The translations under genes were made by a program, and so were the position numbers. From contig ONCC01000007.1 of the NCBI GenBank assembly GCA_900316235.1, forward strand, positions 1 to 64,000: DNA of 64,000 bases. Reading direction: 5' to 3'. A model generated the notes under the pieces. That model was given only the letters and a program-made list of their open reading frames with translations. It made no database searches and was not told the DNA's origin. Shown here piece by piece: positions 32,201 to 41,457 of the stretch. The stretch is from an uncultured Bacteroidales bacterium (GTDB taxonomy: Bacteria > Bacteroidota > Bacteroidia > Bacteroidales > P3). How positions within the stretch are numbered: position 1 is the first letter of the stretch; each line of letters starts with the position of its first letter.

Positions 32201-33208
32201 ATGAAGGATCCTCTATTTTTCAAAAAAGAGAACAATACCGATGGCGCAAAAGAGTTCAAGCGTTGTCTGCCGGTGAATGTCAACACGTCATTCACAACGC
32301 TTGCTCCAGCCATCGCTACGGTGGAACAACAACGACTGAAACCGTTGCTTGGCAAACTACTCTTTGAAGATCTGTCAGCATACTACGCCGAGCATGGCAC
32401 CTCTGGAAACGACAGTGTAAGGAATGAATTGGTGGGGCTGGTACAGATGGCCGTCGTGAGGCTGGCCTACTGGGACAGCTTCGACCAACTGTCCGTGATG
32501 ATTGGCGACAGTGGCATCATCGACCAGAACGGCGAGAAACGGGCCTTCCGTTATCAGGCCGACCGATTGAAAGAGTCTCTGCTTCGCCAAGGATTTGCTT
32601 ACCTTAACCAGATTGTCAGCTATTGCTGCGAACATATCCTTGCCCTCAATTTGTTTCAGCAGTCGGAGTATTACTGCGATAGGCAGGAAAGCACCATCCG
32701 CTCAATGAAGGAGATGGAGAGTGTCGTTTCGATCAACGGCGACTTTTTCCTATTTGCCAGGCTTCGTGAATACATCAGCGAGACCGAGACGATGGAATTG
32801 CCTTACCGTGTGGGTCCGACATTGGCGACACTGCTGACCACCGACCGTAACAACCAAAAGACTGTACCGCTGTTGCGGGCGGCCAGGGGATTCGTAGCGC
32901 ACTGGAGCATGGCAGAGGCAATACCATTCCTCAATATTGAGATGACCGCTCACGGCCCAGTGGTAACCAGTGAGGAAAGCACGAGTAGCAGCGGCGGTAA
33001 GGTGACAAACCCGCCACGACAGGAGCAGATATTAGCACTCCAGGAACGGCACCGCGACACGGCTGAAAGATATATCGGACAGCTCGTGACATACTGCAAA
33101 CGACACTCGGCCGACTATCCTGAAATCGCCGAGATAGGCCTTACTACCGAATTCGAGAAAACTGCGAGTTTCCGCGACAACAGAGGCAAAAAAACATTCC
33201 TAGCATGA
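32201..33208 (+). CDS. Hypothetical connector-region protein, 335 aa
   Basis: It follows the portal gene by 23 bases and overlaps the next gene by ATGA. The product is mixed helical, with NSYFTT-like VNTSFTTLAPAIATVEQQ at the N terminus and a Ser/Gly linker (SEESTSSSGGKVTN) at about residues 260-273. Proteins like this occur beside portals in Bacteroidetes prophages and are probably structural. No catalytic motif is visible. Confidence 0.6.
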   Translation: MKDPLFFKKENNTDGAKEFKRCLPVNVNTSFTTLAPAIATVEQQRLKPLLGKLLFEDLSAYYAEHGTSGNDSVRNELVGLVQMAVVRLAYWDSFDQLSVMIGDSGIIDQNGEKRAFRYQADRLKESLLRQGFAYLNQIVSYCCEHILALNLFQQSEYYCDRQESTIRSMKEMESVVSINGDFFLFARLREYISETETMELPYRVGPTLATLLTTDRNNQKTVPLLRAARGFVAHWSMAEAIPFLNIEMTAHGPVVTSEESTSSSGGKVTNPPRQEQILALQERHRDTAERYIGQLVTYCKRHSADYPEIAEIGLTTEFEKTASFRDNRGKKTFLA

Positions 33209-33702
33209 ATAATTTCCTTTTAGACTACACAACCTACATGCGCTCGCTGGCCGAGAGACACAGAGAGCTGCACCACTCCACCGAAGAGAAGCATTTCTTC
33301 CGTGGTGAGTTACAGGAATTCTGGCAGCAGTTCCGCTCCGATGTCTGCTTTCCCTGCCTAATAGTCGAAGGCAGTGACAACGAATATTCCGGCAGCGAAC
33401 ACAACCTGGTAAAAAAAATTAACACGTCGTTTATCGTAGCTGACCGCTACGACCAGCACGACGATTACGACGAAATCCAGCTGAAAATGAGCCGGTGCGA
33501 AGAGATTGCCGAACAAATCATGGGACACATCATCATCATGGACGAGGAAAATTCCCCGTTCCTGAGCGTGGAAGTGGAGAGCATCGTTGGACAGTATCTC
33601 CAAAATGAAACTAACAAATACGTTGGTTACCGTATTTCTTTCACAGGCAAAACCACGAGTTGCCTCTTCTCCCCTAACGCATTCACAAATGAAAAAGATT
33701 GA
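33205..33702 (+). CDS. Hypothetical neck or tail-terminator-like protein, 165 aa
   Basis: The protein has the size and order (after portal and connector) of a head-tail joining or tail-terminator protein. It shows alternating helices and strands (NTSFIVADRYDQHDDYDEI, MSRCEEIAEQIMGHIIIMD). The end overlaps the next gene by 14 bases. The family is not recognised, so the role is inferred from position. Confidence 0.5.
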   Translation: MNNFLLDYTTYMRSLAERHRELHHSTEEKHFFRGELQEFWQQFRSDVCFPCLIVEGSDNEYSGSEHNLVKKINTSFIVADRYDQHDDYDEIQLKMSRCEEIAEQIMGHIIIMDEENSPFLSVEVESIVGQYLQNETNKYVGYRISFTGKTTSCLFSPNAFTNEKD

Positions 33703-34447
33703 TTTCGTCGTAGCAGGGAAAAGATACGAGTATTCCGTGCCGGAGAAATGGGATGAGATGTCAGCCGACCAGTTCCGGACCTATGTCGAAGTCGGAAACT
33801 TCGGTATCGACCTAGTACGGCGCATTATTGGCATGCACGACGTAGTAGCGGTCAGTCTCAACATGGGGCAATGGTGGCAGTTGCGCCAGGAATTCGAATG
33901 GCTGAAAGATACTGACAACGTCGGCAAACTATTCATCAACCAGGTGACATTAACAGACGGAACCGTCTGCTATGGCTATAATGCCGACTTCTCCAATATC
34001 ACATGGGAGGAATGGATGTTTTGTGACACCTATGCCAATGCCGGGAGATGGGATGTGCTGGCAGCCGTCCTATACCGTCCAGAACGCGAGAACTGGAACC
34101 ACGAAACCGACCGTCGCATTCCTTTCACAAAATACGGGGCCGAGAGCCGTGTGGCCAGGATGAATGAACTGGATCCACTGACTCTACGCTGCATCCAATT
34201 GAACTATAAGATGCTTCGGAAGAGACTGACAGACCACTACAGTCAAATATTCTCCCTGCCGGATGAAGAAGAGGAAGAGGGGCGGAAGAAAAAAAATGCA
34301 GGATCCACAGACTGGCTGACCATCATTCGTAATATGATGGGGGATAACTTTTTCGAGGAACAAAAGTATTATAACATCTCGGTTCCTGCTGTTTTCTTTC
34401 AGTTGGAGGCCCGGGTAAAGGAAGCAAAGAAAAATGGAAAAAAATGA
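33689..34447 (+). CDS. Hypothetical tail-region protein, 252 aa
   Basis: I use the ATG at 33689 (MKKIDFVVAGKRYEYSVPEKW). The product is Trp-rich in the middle (FSNITWEEWMFCDTYANAG, LNMGQWWQLRQEFEWL), and a Glu/Lys run lies at about residues 190-200. It lies between neck-like and baseplate-like genes. A tail assembly role is plausible; no motif proves it. Confidence 0.5.
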   Translation: MKKIDFVVAGKRYEYSVPEKWDEMSADQFRTYVEVGNFGIDLVRRIIGMHDVVAVSLNMGQWWQLRQEFEWLKDTDNVGKLFINQVTLTDGTVCYGYNADFSNITWEEWMFCDTYANAGRWDVLAAVLYRPERENWNHETDRRIPFTKYGAESRVARMNELDPLTLRCIQLNYKMLRKRLTDHYSQIFSLPDEEEEEGRKKKNAGSTDWLTIIRNMMGDNFFEEQKYYNISVPAVFFQLEARVKEAKKNGKK

Positions 34448-34973
34448 GCAAATAGTGATTGTCGGCACAGGATTTTGGCCTTCCTTAAATATGTATATGG
34501 CAAGTATGCGGCACCATCACGACCACCCCGCCTATATCATACGGCGCGACGGCACCTTGGAGCATGGGGGCGGGTATGGTCATGTGGTGGCCGTCGAGAA
34601 TGTAGGCCCAGTTGTCCAGGACGGAGACCAATGGCTGCCGGCACAGATGAATAAGGAAGGCAAATTCCGGCCAATACCGGGTGCTGCGCCCGTCCGGGCA
34701 CCGTATGAGTTCTGCTCATGTAAGCCCTACCACGGTTGCCAGCATTACGAGTATATCCACGACAAACAGCTGGCCACGCTAAAAGAGGTTATCGTACGAT
34801 GGCTGTCAGAGTTTTCCATCCGCTACCCATACGACAACCAATTGGGGACTGTCTGCCCTAGGGCACAGGCGGGAAAGAGCGGAATCTACTTTGCCAGCAG
34901 CTTCGAGGCGAGCCGCTCCGATATCCACCCTCAAAAAGAAATAACCGATATCATCAAAGCCTACGCATCATGA
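34434..34973 (+). CDS. Possible amidase_2-type peptidoglycan hydrolase of the tail
   Basis: In the 179 residues, MRHHHDHPAYIIRRDGTLEH resembles the His-containing start of the T7-lysozyme/PGRP amidase fold, and IHDKQLATLKEVIVRWLSEF resembles its following helix. A second zinc ligand could be the His in RSDIHPQKE. A cell-wall-degrading enzyme carried on the baseplate would help DNA entry and would be distinct from the lysis amidase at 17282. It is coupled to the large baseplate-like gene by ATGA. Confidence 0.5.
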   Translation: MEKNEQIVIVGTGFWPSLNMYMASMRHHHDHPAYIIRRDGTLEHGGGYGHVVAVENVGPVVQDGDQWLPAQMNKEGKFRPIPGAAPVRAPYEFCSCKPYHGCQHYEYIHDKQLATLKEVIVRWLSEFSIRYPYDNQLGTVCPRAQAGKSGIYFASSFEASRSDIHPQKEITDIIKAYAS

Positions 34974-37630
34974 TCACCATAAAAGTCGGCGGAACACCGC
35001 TATATATCCCTACGGACACTGTTGTTGTACTGGAACAAAATAATAATATCTTCAATTCTGATGGCATCACGGAGGATATTGTGTGGACGTTCTCAATTCC
35101 GGCAAAGCCCAATCAGATTGTGCTGGGTGCCGTGCAGTACAACAATGTCAGCGGCCATAAACGATACGACTGCGAGCTTTCTTTTAACGGCATTCCATTC
35201 GCGACAGGAAAGATTTATGTACAGTCAGCAAACGACGAAAAAACACTGAATTGCGGCATCATTACCAATAGCTTCGGGGTTGGATTCGGTGAAAAAAAAC
35301 TGAACGAAAACGACTACGGCAGTGATGTAGTCATTAGCGAGACAGAGGATGGACACAAGTCCTCATGGAAGGCTTTTCTCGAAGGAAGCCTTAATGCAAA
35401 TAGCATCTACAAATTCTTCCTATTTTGCAGTGAGAAGTTCTATCAAGAGAATGAGGATTATGGTTTTCACCAAAACACAAAATCCCCCCTCATGAACAGA
35501 ATCGATGACAAGCAATGGTATCAGTATGTCAACCGGCTCTTTTTCGACAGCAATAATACGGTTTATGACAACGAAGAAACAAACTTCTTTGGAAATATTG
35601 TACAAGGTGTTCGCCTCTTCAATACCCCCAATCGAGAGAAACAAAACGGTTACTGCTTTGCTCCCGCCATCCGGCTCGACTGGATTCTCCGTGCCATCTT
35701 GGCCAATGCGAGACTTCGCGCCGGCGGCACTTTTTTCACCGATAGCAATATCAAACGTCTGTTTCTCCAGAGTCTCTGTGCCTTGGACGGCGATGTATTC
35801 CAATACGGAGTGAACACCTGGATCAACATTAACGGCGATGTTTCACTCTACAACGACACTATCACTAACTGCCAGCCTTTCAAGACAAACGGACAGCAGG
35901 ACACACACACCGCCTTTGGATGGGGTAATAGTCTCACTGTCGGCTTCCGACTTCTGCTCCCATCCGATGAACTCGTCAGGCATGCAACCTTCGTGAGTGC
36001 GCCAGGTTGGAGCTTTGGTGCCCAATACTTTGATGAAGTCTACGCCCTCTGGATAGGAACGGATGAGGAGGAAATGCCATCAATGCGTATGTCATTGAAC
36101 ATAACAGAAGAAGACGGCACCAACGCTTTCAAGTATGGCAGACCCATGAGTTTTTCCGAATTAAAAAACATGGCAGGTGTCAGCAGTGAAGACACTTTTG
36201 AAATACTGAACCTTTGGAGTATTAGTAATTCGACGGCAAATGTTGAGTATAGTGTCAATGGCTCAATTTTTTCTCATACAAGAACATTGCCACTGATACA
36301 CACTACACACTCAACTCTTGTGCAATTGACCCCATCGGAGGGTAAAAATGTGTTCTATAGGACTGACCTAGGAGGATATACCGAGGGCAGCGTATTGCAA
36401 CGCATCTATAACGACGTACCGGCAACCACCAAGCAATATATCAAGCTGGTCAAGTGTAAGATCGCCACTGCCAGAGGGCAAACCGGAACATTCTGGACAC
36501 CCACAGACGGAAGTAGCAATCTGCCCGAATACGGTACAATGGAGAAAATATATGACTACGAAATTCTTACGGACCAGGCCATTGACACCACAGACACCCC
36601 CCTCAATATCTTTTCCAAAATTCTCCGATGGCGAGATCACGTCCCCGACATGACAAATGGGGAATTTCTTAATCGAATCTGCCAGATCTTCGGACTCAAC
36701 ATGTTTGTCTCGCCGCTTGACCACGAAATACAGATGTCATTCTTTACCGATACACTCAAAGGGGGAGCATTCGACATCAGCCAGTGGATTGTCCAAAATG
36801 AAAAGATGGAATACAAGTCTACGCGGTACGAGGTAAAACTAACCTCGGCACTCGGTACAAAAGGTGTAGCGGAGAAAAACATCCTCCCGACAGTCAAAAG
36901 CTGCGATAGACTTCCAGGTGCTTTTCTACATAAGAACAAACACGCTTTTGTCTCGAACGAGAATGCATACCGCCGGAGCTCAAAACAGGACAATAGTAGC
37001 CTATTTAAATGGGATCAAGCTGGGGGTAACGATACAAAACTCACAGCAGGCTCCGTGACACCTGAAAGCACGGAAGAGGTGAGCATTGAAACAAAGGTGC
37101 CAAACATGCGCCTTGCAGATGAAAAAGTCAACAACGCAACCGCCAAATACATCTGCGAAATACCGCTGTCCGGATGCTCCCCGATGTTCGACGAGAATTA
37201 TGATGGGAAATTCGACCTTGTTATCCAGCAGTACAAGGGACGCCGCTTGGTTGTACTGGGTGGCGGCCCGGTGACCAATGCTTACATCGAGGATGCAAAC
37301 CCCACATGTTACGACGAAAACGGCAACATTGACAACAATTATATTACCCTCTCCGCCGACGGGAAAAATAGTATAGGACAGCGTTGGCTGAAGAATCTCT
37401 ACGACTTTAAAGGAAACTGTGAAAATTTTAGATTTGTAGCAAAACTCCCTGCATGGGCATTTCTCGAAGTATACAAAACACTCAAGCCACAAAACGGAAA
37501 CCCAAACCAGCAAATACGATGGATATACGTCAAAGGAAACAGATATTTACCCACCAAAATAAGTTACGAATTTGGGGACGGCGAAACTGTATTGACGACT
37601 ATCGAGTGTGCCAGAAGACATTACGATTAA
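34970..37630 (+). CDS. Large baseplate or tail-hub-like protein, 886 aa
   Basis: The last plus-strand phage gene. The protein is beta-rich from the start (MITIKVGGTPLYIPTDTVVVL), with no signal peptide and no recognised catalytic motif; DGVNTWININGDVSLYND-like strands are spread through it. Size and position after the tape measure and putative tail amidase suggest a baseplate hub or receptor-proximal protein. Its stop overlaps the convergent integrase stop by three bases. Confidence 0.55.
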   Translation: MITIKVGGTPLYIPTDTVVVLEQNNNIFNSDGITEDIVWTFSIPAKPNQIVLGAVQYNNVSGHKRYDCELSFNGIPFATGKIYVQSANDEKTLNCGIITNSFGVGFGEKKLNENDYGSDVVISETEDGHKSSWKAFLEGSLNANSIYKFFLFCSEKFYQENEDYGFHQNTKSPLMNRIDDKQWYQYVNRLFFDSNNTVYDNEETNFFGNIVQGVRLFNTPNREKQNGYCFAPAIRLDWILRAILANARLRAGGTFFTDSNIKRLFLQSLCALDGDVFQYGVNTWININGDVSLYNDTITNCQPFKTNGQQDTHTAFGWGNSLTVGFRLLLPSDELVRHATFVSAPGWSFGAQYFDEVYALWIGTDEEEMPSMRMSLNITEEDGTNAFKYGRPMSFSELKNMAGVSSEDTFEILNLWSISNSTANVEYSVNGSIFSHTRTLPLIHTTHSTLVQLTPSEGKNVFYRTDLGGYTEGSVLQRIYNDVPATTKQYIKLVKCKIATARGQTGTFWTPTDGSSNLPEYGTMEKIYDYEILTDQAIDTTDTPLNIFSKILRWRDHVPDMTNGEFLNRICQIFGLNMFVSPLDHEIQMSFFTDTLKGGAFDISQWIVQNEKMEYKSTRYEVKLTSALGTKGVAEKNILPTVKSCDRLPGAFLHKNKHAFVSNENAYRRSSKQDNSSLFKWDQAGGNDTKLTAGSVTPESTEEVSIETKVPNMRLADEKVNNATAKYICEIPLSGCSPMFDENYDGKFDLVIQQYKGRRLVVLGGGPVTNAYIEDANPTCYDENGNIDNNYITLSADGKNSIGQRWLKNLYDFKGNCENFRFVAKLPAWAFLEVYKTLKPQNGNPNQQIRWIYVKGNRYLPTKISYEFGDGETVLTTIECARRHYD

Positions 37631-38781
37631 AAGGACGGCGCATTGCTATAGATGCGCTCGTTCAGTCCTGGATCGTAATGGTCGGTATAGATATTCTGAA
37701 TCGATATGCTACTGTGGTCGGCATGATGTTGTACGGTCAATTGGTCAACGCCAGCGTGAAGGAGGTCGGTCAACCCAGTATCGCGCAGAGAATAGAGCTG
37801 CATTTCCATCGGCAAGCCCAATTCCAACCTCATTTTGTTCCAATTTTTGGCAAAGTAGTTGTTACGAGCCGGGCGCGGAGCTGGATCCATCTGCTGGCCG
37901 GTGCCGAAGAGATAATAGCTAGTGTCAGTGTACCTCTTCATCAGAGGCACAAGCATCCGAGTAATTTCCTTGGTAATGGTCGCACATCGCGCCTTGTGGT
38001 TTTTTGCGTTTGTCTCTTCGATGAGAATGTAGTGCTTGGTCAAATTGATATGTTTTAGCTGGATGTTGGCTATTTCCTTCGGACGAATGGCCGACGAGTA
38101 GACGAGCATGGCAACGAGAAGCATCTGGGGCTTCTCAGTGCGGAAGTAGTCGGTTATCCTGTCGCGCGTTCCTTTGTCTATAAGGATGCGCTTCTTTCGT
38201 TGTTTTGGAAGAAGTTTCACCTTCTCGAATGGGTTTTCTCGACAGTAGCAGTGCTCCAGCCCCCAATTGAAGAAGCAGCGCAGAGCCTTGACGGTGTTGT
38301 TGTAGGAGCGATTGCCGTTACCCTTCTCCAATATGTAATCCATATATCGCACGGCATCGGCACGGAGGAAGGTGCCACTGTATTTTTTCGCCCTGCCGGT
38401 GTCTTCGCACCATTCAAGAAAAAGGTGAGTGAAACTGGTATAGTTGAGCATGGTGGATGAGCGTACTCCTTCGCGCTCCTTAGCCATAAGAAACTTATCC
38501 CTCAACTCGGCAATGGGAGTGTAAAGCCGTCCGTCCTCAGTCTCATGCAAAGGGGTCCATCCGCCGCCGAGCTTTGCATTGAGTTCGTCAGCTATGCGTT
38601 GGGCCGCAATACGCTTCTCCCTGTCGCTCTTATATCGGCTCAGAAGCCGTTTAAGTTGCACCATGCGGCGCACCATCTTTCCATTAATAGGATCCAGGAC
38701 GTAGTAGTCGAGATAGAAACCCGTCCTGGGTGTTGTCCGAACTACTGCCGGATAAAAACTACATAGTTGGGATGAGGGCAT
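37627..38781 (-). CDS. Phage tyrosine recombinase (integrase)
   Basis: The 384-residue protein has a SAM-like N-terminal domain (YTSFTHLFLEWCEDTGRAKKY) and a catalytic domain with the first Arg in SSAIRPKEIANI, the second Arg in YSLRDTG (the usual His two residues before it is Ser), His in HADHSS and the nucleophile Tyr in NIYTDHY near the C terminus. The start is the Met of MPSSQLC; the longer frame to 38862 would run into the tRNA terminator. It lies beside the 3' end of tRNA-His, the normal place for an integrase that uses a tRNA as attachment site. Confidence 0.92.
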   Translation of the reverse strand: MPSSQLCSFYPAVVRTTPRTGFYLDYYVLDPINGKMVRRMVQLKRLLSRYKSDREKRIAAQRIADELNAKLGGGWTPLHETEDGRLYTPIAELRDKFLMAKEREGVRSSTMLNYTSFTHLFLEWCEDTGRAKKYSGTFLRADAVRYMDYILEKGNGNRSYNNTVKALRCFFNWGLEHCYCRENPFEKVKLLPKQRKKRILIDKGTRDRITDYFRTEKPQMLLVAMLVYSSAIRPKEIANIQLKHINLTKHYILIEETNAKNHKARCATITKEITRMLVPLMKRYTDTSYYLFGTGQQMDPAPRPARNNYFAKNWNKMRLELGLPMEMQLYSLRDTGLTDLLHAGVDQLTVQHHADHSSISIQNIYTDHYDPGLNERIYSNAPSF

Positions 38782-38852
38782 TTTTTTTCTTGGGTGCCGT
38801 TCTACCAGCCCCACAAGAACCGTTGTATTTCCGTTGTCGTTTTTCGACAACA

Positions 38853-38883
38853 AAACCTGCAAACCGTTGGTTTACAGGTTTTG
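38853..38883 (-). terminator. Terminator of tRNA-His; phage-host junction
   Basis: On the minus strand AAACCTG-T-AAACC pairs with GGTTT-G-CAGGTTT around a three-base loop, followed by TTTG, directly behind the tRNA. The attachment core is probably the 3' part of the tRNA plus some of this segment, but the partner site is outside the window. Confidence 0.6.
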
Positions 38884-38958
38884 GGTGGGAGGTGGGGCTC
38901 GAACCCACGACCTCCAGATCCACAATCTGGCGCTCTAACCAGCTGAACTACGCCCACC
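38884..38958 (-). tRNA. tRNA-His (anticodon GTG)
   Basis: The minus strand folds into a complete cloverleaf: acceptor GTGGGCG with CTCCCAC (one mismatch), anticodon stem CCAGA/TCTGG with loop TTGTGGA (anticodon GTG), and T arm GTGGG/CCCAC with loop TTCGAGC. An extra G precedes the acceptor stem, the identity mark of tRNA-His. CCA is not encoded. The phage has left the gene complete. Confidence 0.96.
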
Positions 38959-38990
38959 GTCTGTTAGGTTTCCGCTGTTGGAAATCGGGT

Positions 38991-39022
38991 GCAAAAGTAC
39001 GAAGATTTTCCGATATGGCAAA
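38991..39022 (-). promoter_or_regulatory. Promoter of tRNA-His
   Basis: On the minus strand TTTG (39022-39019), 19 bases, then TACTTTTGC (38999-38991) form a standard Bacteroidetes promoter 33 bases upstream of the tRNA. Confidence 0.8.
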
Positions 39023-39064
39023 ATATTTTTTTTGCTTTCCGTGTAAGTGGTTGATTATAAAAAT

Positions 39065-39093
39065 AAAAAACCCCGATGCAATCTGCATCGGGG
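39065..39093 (-). terminator. Rho-independent terminator after iorB
   Basis: A perfect ten-base-pair stem (CCCCGATGCA at 39071-39080 with TGCATCGGGG at 39084-39093), three-base loop, and a run of T on the minus strand end the iorA-iorB operon. Confidence 0.93.
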
Positions 39094-39129
39094 CCAACCT
39101 TATTATGTTTAAACGATGAAATTTTCACC

Positions 39130-39693
39130 TTATTTGGCGTCGCGGCCGGCGCGGATGGCCTTAATGTTAGTCTCGACCACGGCGTCGCCCTTGCGGCCGA
39201 AGATGGCCTTGATGGCTTTCTCCAGTTCTTCGAAGGGGAGCTCGAGGTAGGGAGCGGCAGCACCCAGCAGCACCATGTTGCCGCGGGCGTTGAGCTCCTT
39301 GGCGATGGCGTTGGCGTTGAAGCTGACGCATTTCTTCAACTTTTTCAGCTCGGCGTTGACCTTCTCGATATCAGGATAGTTCTTGATGTTGATGAAGGGG
39401 TCGCTGTTGGTGATGACGGCGCCGTCGGGAGCCAGGAAAGGCAGGTAACGCAGGGCCTCCATGGGCTCCGAGCTGAGGATGATGTCGGCCTTGCCTTCGG
39501 GGATGACGTCGGCAAAGATGGGGTCGGAGCTGATGCGGAGGTGGCTGAACACCGAGCCGCCGCGCTGGCTCATACCGTGAATCTCGCTCTGCTTGACGTT
39601 CATGCCCAGGTTGAGGGCGGCGTCGCTGATGATTTTGGCCACGGAGACGATACCGTCGCCGCCTACGCCGCAAAGTATGATGTCTTTCTTCAT
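39130..39693 (-). CDS. iorB: Indolepyruvate ferredoxin oxidoreductase, beta subunit
   Basis: The 187-residue protein is the small subunit of the enzyme that oxidises aryl pyruvates to aryl-acetyl-CoA with ferredoxin as acceptor, or works in reverse to make aromatic amino acids. It begins with the family pattern ILCGVGGDGIVSVAKIISD and contains SEIHGMSQRGGSV and the late RGNMVLLGAAA. It follows iorA by 12 bases and is followed by a strong terminator. Confidence 0.93.
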   Translation of the reverse strand: MKKDIILCGVGGDGIVSVAKIISDAALNLGMNVKQSEIHGMSQRGGSVFSHLRISSDPIFADVIPEGKADIILSSEPMEALRYLPFLAPDGAVITNSDPFINIKNYPDIEKVNAELKKLKKCVSFNANAIAKELNARGNMVLLGAAAPYLELPFEELEKAIKAIFGRKGDAVVETNIKAIRAGRDAK

Positions 39694-39705
39694 ATTGTTA
39701 TCGAT

Positions 39706-41292
39706 TTATTTGTTAGCAGCAATACGTTTCTTGTTCTCGACGATGCAGACGCGCTGCGGGATGATGACGCTCACGCCGTTGTAAGCGATTTCCTCTTCGA
39801 GAATCTTCATGAATTCGTCGTGGTTCTTGGGCAGCGGCACTATGGTGCGGATGTGATCGGGGTCGACGCCGAGGCCCTTGCAGATATTGAAGAGTTTCTG
39901 GTTGGCGCTCGAGGGCTGACCGCCGGTCATGGCCGTGATGTCGTTGTCGAGAATCATGATGATGACGTTGGCCTTCTCGTTGACGCAGTCGAGCAGACCG
40001 GTCATGCCGCTGTGGCCGAATGTACCGTCGCCGATGACGCCGATGGCGGGGAAGATGCCCATCTCGGCGGCACCCTTGGCCATGGTGACGCTGGCGCCCA
40101 TGCAGACGGTGGTGTCGATGGCACCCATGTTGAAGCCGAGGGTGTAGCATCCGATGTCACCGAAGACGCGGCCGTTGGGGTATTTCTTCATCACGTCGAC
40201 AACAGCCTGGTAGCTGTCGATATGGGGGCAGCCGACGCAGAGGGCGGGAGGACGGTTGGTTACCACCTCGGGCACTGCGGGACCCTTGGGCATGGGGTTG
40301 CCGAGGGCGATGGCCACCTTCTCGGCGTTGAGCTCGCCGTCGCGACGGATGGTCTCGTCCAGGCGGCCATGTACGGGTTTGCCTTTGCCCAGGAAGCCTT
40401 TGATGTGCTCCTCGACGAAGGGCTGGCCGTCCTCGAGCACGAGGATTTCGTCAACCTCATCGTAGAGCTTGTTGAGCATGTTGAAGGGCAGAGGATACTG
40501 GGTGATTTTCACCACGGGGTAGGGGCATTTGCCGCCGGGGAAGTTCTCCTGCAAGTAGTTGAAGGCGATACCGGTGGTGATGATACCGCGTTTTTTATCA
40601 GTGCCAGGGATATACTGGTTGAAGCCATCCTCCTCGCTGTGTTTTGTGAAGGCGGGCTGCTTGTCAATAAGGTCGCGGTAGAGGCGTTTGGCGTTGACGG
40701 GCAGCAGCACATAGCTCTTGGGATCGCTGGGACTGCTGAGGGGGTTCTGGGCGCGGACGGGCTTGCGCTCGACACCGGCGCGGCTGTGGGCCAAACGGGT
40801 GGGGATGCGCATCAGGATGGGGGTGCCCAGCTGCTCGCTGAGGTCGTAGCCGGCGAAGACCATGTCGTAGGCTTCCTGCTGGTTCGAGGGCTCAAGCATG
40901 GGAATCATGGCCCAGTGGCCGTAGTAGCGGCTGTCCTGCTCGTCCTGGCTGGAGAACATGCTGGGGTCGTCGGCCACCACGATGATGACACCCTTGGTGC
41001 CGATGATGGAGGCGTTCATGAAGGGGTCGCCGCAGACGTTGAGACCCACGTGCTTCATGCAGGTCATGGCGCGTTTGCCACTGTAGGCTACACCGATAGA
41101 GGCCTCGAGGGCGGTCTTCTCGTTGGCGCACCAGTTGGCGACAACACCCTGCTCTTTGGCCTGTTTGCTCTTCATCACATATTCGGTAATCTGGGTCGAC
41201 GGGGTGCCCGGATAGCTGTTGATGGCGCTACCGCCAGCATCGATAAATGCCTGGGCTATAGCCTCGTCACCTAAAAGAAGGAGTTTTGACAT
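39706..41292 (-). CDS. iorA: Indolepyruvate ferredoxin oxidoreductase, alpha subunit
   Basis: The 528-residue protein carries the N-terminal pyrimidine-binding domain (LLGDEAIAQAFIDAGG, YPGTPSTQI), the CVGCPH segment, and the thiamine-diphosphate motif GDGTFGHSGMTG with the closing LDNDITAMTGGQ. It stops soon after PQRVCIV and lacks the C-terminal two-cluster ferredoxin domain known from archaeal IorA (about 640 residues), so electrons must leave by another carrier. First gene of the operon, with a standard promoter upstream. Confidence 0.94.
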   Translation of the reverse strand: MSKLLLLGDEAIAQAFIDAGGSAINSYPGTPSTQITEYVMKSKQAKEQGVVANWCANEKTALEASIGVAYSGKRAMTCMKHVGLNVCGDPFMNASIIGTKGVIIVVADDPSMFSSQDEQDSRYYGHWAMIPMLEPSNQQEAYDMVFAGYDLSEQLGTPILMRIPTRLAHSRAGVERKPVRAQNPLSSPSDPKSYVLLPVNAKRLYRDLIDKQPAFTKHSEEDGFNQYIPGTDKKRGIITTGIAFNYLQENFPGGKCPYPVVKITQYPLPFNMLNKLYDEVDEILVLEDGQPFVEEHIKGFLGKGKPVHGRLDETIRRDGELNAEKVAIALGNPMPKGPAVPEVVTNRPPALCVGCPHIDSYQAVVDVMKKYPNGRVFGDIGCYTLGFNMGAIDTTVCMGASVTMAKGAAEMGIFPAIGVIGDGTFGHSGMTGLLDCVNEKANVIIMILDNDITAMTGGQPSSANQKLFNICKGLGVDPDHIRTIVPLPKNHDEFMKILEEEIAYNGVSVIIPQRVCIVENKKRIAANK

Positions 41293-41333
41293 AATTGTTA
41301 TTTTTTGTTAATAAATTATTACAATTTGAAGTT

Positions 41334-41365
41334 GCAAAGATAAGAAAAAAAAATGATATGGCAAA
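41334..41365 (-). promoter_or_regulatory. Promoter of iorAB
   Basis: On the minus strand TTTG (41365-41362), 19 bases, then TATCTTTGC (41342-41334), about 41 bases before the iorA start. Confidence 0.85.
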
Positions 41366-41424
41366 ACTTTTTTTTATTTTGTTTGTTTTTTGCATTTTAT
41401 TATTCCCATATTAAAAAAAAGTTG

Positions 41425-41433
41425 TATCTTTGC
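41425..41433 (+). promoter_or_regulatory. -7 box of the glycosyltransferase gene
   Basis: TATCTTTGC lies 24 bases before ATG 41458. No clear TTTG is at the expected distance upstream, so the promoter may depend on an activator or on the extreme A/T content. Confidence 0.6.
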
Positions 41434-41457
41434 AGTTCAATTAAAACTGCAAGAGAT

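Larger units (their letters stand above)
1..38883 (+). mobile_element. Prophage, right-hand part (left end outside window)
   Basis: A continuous phage gene set (methyltransferase, VapE ATPase, head protease, capsid, terminase, amidase, spanin, tape measure, portal, baseplate, integrase) ends beside a complete tRNA-His gene, after which ordinary chromosomal genes follow. Almost all phage genes are on the plus strand; the integrase and one pentapeptide-repeat gene are on the minus strand. A tape measure plus baseplate-like genes suggests a tailed phage with a long tail; whether it is contractile cannot be decided, as no sheath protein is recognised. The left attachment site and the repressor are not in the window. 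Confidence 0.95.

Noticed and set aside
1..38883. Amber recoding of the phage, suggested by the interrupted gene at 1834
   Set aside because: Several phage genes, including the capsid gene and terminase, end at TAG in sensible places.
39076..41274. A 732-codon plus-strand frame opposite iorA and iorB
   Set aside because: It mirrors the two clear ior genes on the other strand and reads as low-complexity His/Val/Asp/Gly sequence, the typical shadow of GC-rich genes.
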